From Flavobacteriales bacterium (GTDB taxonomy: Bacteria > Bacteroidota > Bacteroidia > Flavobacteriales_F > PHOS-HE28), in NCBI GenBank assembly GCA_016788635.1, contig JAEUSU010000026.1, positions 1 to 64,000 on the forward strand: a DNA stretch of 64,000 nt, written 5' to 3'. Positions 62,427-64,000 of the stretch are shown in pieces; position 1 is the stretch's first letter; each line of letters starts with the position of its first letter. The position numbers were made by a program, and so were the translations under genes. The notes below the pieces were generated by a model that worked only from the letters and a program-made list of their open reading frames with translations, searched no databases and was not told the DNA's origin.

Positions 62427-64000
62427 GGGCGGTCGGGGGTGAGTACAAGGGAATGGTTCTGTTCCTCTTCGCGTTGGGCCATCATGGCGCGCCAGGCAGG
62501 CACCTCGGCTGCTGGGAGAAGCAGCGTGTCGATCGTGTAGGTGGTGCTGCGTATCACGCGTTGGGGGGTGCTCTGTTGAGTGGTCCGGTAACCGAACTTG
62601 TCGTGGGTATAGGACACGATGGGCGGCAGATGGGTGACCGAATGGCCTTCAGGGACCTGAAGCACCATCACATGTTCAAGCAATTCGGTGTTATCGAACT
62701 CCACTGGGAGCTTGCGGTCTTTGTTGAACACATAGGCAGACCATGGGCGTTCGAGGTCCACCGGAAAGGCCAGGTCCTTGCCCACGCGTGTCACCGCATC
62801 GGGTATGCGCCAGTAGTAGACCACCTCAAGCGGGGCATTCCGCTGGTCAAGACCGGTCACCCGCACCGAATCCACCAGGAACTTGTTGGAACCCTTCATC
62901 ATGTCCTGGCGGATGATGTTGTTCCACTCCTTCAAAGGTCTGGCGGTGAATACGGCAGCCATGTACGTGCGCACCAGCCCGTGATAGCGGATGATGCCAT
63001 GCCCAACGAGGTCGTTGCCGCGCACATGGACGAACATGGAATCCGACACGAGGTTCCGCTCCTTGGGCACCACGGGGGCCCTGGTCAGAAGGAAGTTCTC
63101 CGGGTCCATAGCCACCAGGACCTGTTTCCCTTGGATGAAACCGCTGGGCAACCCATACGGGCATTGCGCGCAGGTGCCGTCCATCAGCACCATGCCGGTA
63201 TCTACGCGCATGGCCACGATCATATGGTCGTCCACTGCGGGGGTGGGTAGTTCATCATACCGATATGGCAGGCTGCGTGAGCCCACCCAGGCCACGTGAG
63301 CGTCGCAGCCCGCATGATGAAGGAGGGTATAGAGCAGGTTTGACATGCCCTTGCAATCGCCGTATCGCGCGGCATACACCTCCTTGGCGGGGAATGGGAT
63401 GAGGCCGTTCATGCCATCCTCGACGGCCACGTACTTGATATGGTCCTGCACCCAGCCGTACAATCGGGCGGCCTTGGCATGCACATCTTCCAGGCCCAAG
63501 GTCAGCTCATGGCTCAACTCGGCCAGTACCTCGTCATCCGTGCGCAATGCGTCCTTGATGGTGCTGTAGTACCAGCGGTACAGGCGTACCACATCCTCCT
63601 CCCGGCCGGATGAAGGGTTGCGCTTGTCCTTGACCAGGAATTGTACGTGTGGAGCGAAGTAGCGGTAGGCCGGCGAACTGTACTCGCGTGGCACTGCTGG
63701 CATGCTGTCCACCCAGTAGCGCGTCACCACCTTTCCCTTCTTCACGGTGCGCTCGCTGCGCAGTCCGTTCTCCGCGATATGGAAGGGCAGCACCTCCACC
63801 TCAATGTCCGGATCTGTGATCAGGGTAATGGTACTTTCTTCAATGGGGTGGGAGAGTCCGAAAAAGTGCCCCCCCATGAAACGTGCATCGGGATATCCGA
63901 GGCGGTACTCCAAATGGGTGATGGCGCCCGGTGCGGTGCCGGGGAACACGAAGCTCACCGACCGGCTGTCGTCATGGAAGATGTGGTCATCCCGCTCGTC
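62423..64000 (-). CDS. DUF3857/transglutaminase-like protein, N-terminus beyond window
   Basis: The frame is open to the right edge, giving 525 visible residues; the GTG at 63958 is not a convincing start because family-like sequence continues upstream. A DUF3857 region comes first (FPGTAPGAITHLEYRLGYPD). The transglutaminase-like core then has an apparently intact Cys-His-Asp set: ARYGDCKGMSNLLYTLLHHAG, AVDDHMIVAM and VLMDGTCAQCP. A C-terminal beta region follows. It is probably periplasmic or exported and may cleave or cross-link proteins or peptidoglycan peptides; the substrate is unknown. It is upstream of, and overlaps by 4 bases, the paralogue with the degenerate triad. Confidence 0.88.
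   Translation of the reverse strand, partial: DERDDHIFHDDSRSVSFVFPGTAPGAITHLEYRLGYPDARFMGGHFFGLSHPIEESTITLITDPDIEVEVLPFHIAENGLRSERTVKKGKVVTRYWVDSMPAVPREYSSPAYRYFAPHVQFLVKDKRNPSSGREEDVVRLYRWYYSTIKDALRTDDEVLAELSHELTLGLEDVHAKAARLYGWVQDHIKYVAVEDGMNGLIPFPAKEVYAARYGDCKGMSNLLYTLLHHAGCDAHVAWVGSRSLPYRYDELPTPAVDDHMIVAMRVDTGMVLMDGTCAQCPYGLPSGFIQGKQVLVAMDPENFLLTRAPVVPKERNLVSDSMFVHVRGNDLVGHGIIRYHGLVRTYMAAVFTARPLKEWNNIIRQDMMKGSNKFLVDSVRVTGLDQRNAPLEVVYYWRIPDAVTRVGKDLAFPVDLERPWSAYVFNKDRKLPVEFDNTELLEHVMVLQVPEGHSVTHLPPIVSYTHDKFGYRTTQQSTPQRVIRSTTYTIDTLLLPAAEVPAWRAMMAQREEEQNHSLVLTPDRP

Overview
The window looks like a chromosomal segment of a GC-rich member of the Bacteroidota, most like the Flavobacteriales. 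This is inferred from gene content, since no rRNA is present. Three proteins end in type IX secretion (T9SS) sorting domains (protease 17590-18735, adhesin 19982-26869, HmuY-like protein 50474-51706). Other lineage markers are a TamB/BamA-like pair, SiaC-like (DUF1987), DUF6787, DUF3857/transglutaminase, TonB-dependent receptor/HmuY-like and PhoH genes. There is little use of Shine-Dalgarno sites, and a TAnnTTTG-type promoter is visible at phoH. I see no phage, insertion sequence, CRISPR array or integron; the region is mostly core chromosome with surface-protein islands.

Layout. 1-2893: a left-truncated TPR membrane protein and, divergent to it, a secreted protein with a dockerin-like C-terminal module. 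2935-8173: tRNA-Asp, a DUF58 protein, thioredoxin and DNA polymerase III alpha. 8408-9583: a small membrane protein and a spermidine-synthase-like protein. 9696-18735 (minus): metalloprotease, OsmC-like peroxidase, TamB, BamA/TamA-like barrel, with oxyR divergent at 18957. 19982-26869: a 2295-residue T9SS adhesin, then an 860-base gene-free stretch and phoH. 29076-38072: O-antigen ligase-like protein, SiaC-like protein, secreted hypotheticals, an orphan Vsr endonuclease, a TolB-like lipoprotein, radical SAM protein, ThpR and acylphosphatase. 38217-41927: a sugar-dehydrogenase/PKD/PA14 fusion carrying the same C-terminal module as the protein at 1427. 42193-44516: a propeller-like protein, PAP2 phosphatase and small barrel. 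44724-50246: a TetR-ABC-HlyD-TolC export operon. 50474-54986: a three-gene TonB uptake operon with two paralogous HmuY-like proteins. 55029-57276: sugar dehydrogenase, universal stress protein, AT-hook protein. 57421-64000: a tightly overlapping operon of two transglutaminase-like proteins, a TPR protein, SelU and SelD.

How genes work together. TamB and the BamA-like protein should serve outer-membrane assembly. OxyR and OsmC form a peroxide-response neighbourhood. The HmuY-like proteins probably pass a ligand, plausibly haem, to the TonB-dependent receptor between them. The ABC/HlyD/TolC set should span the envelope for type I-like export under TetR control, although the ATPase domain is motif-degenerate. 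SelU and SelD supply selenophosphate and place selenium in tRNA wobble uridines. The most noteworthy items are the duplicated HmuY-like pair, the shared C-terminal module, the degenerate ABC ATPase and the transglutaminase/selenium operon.
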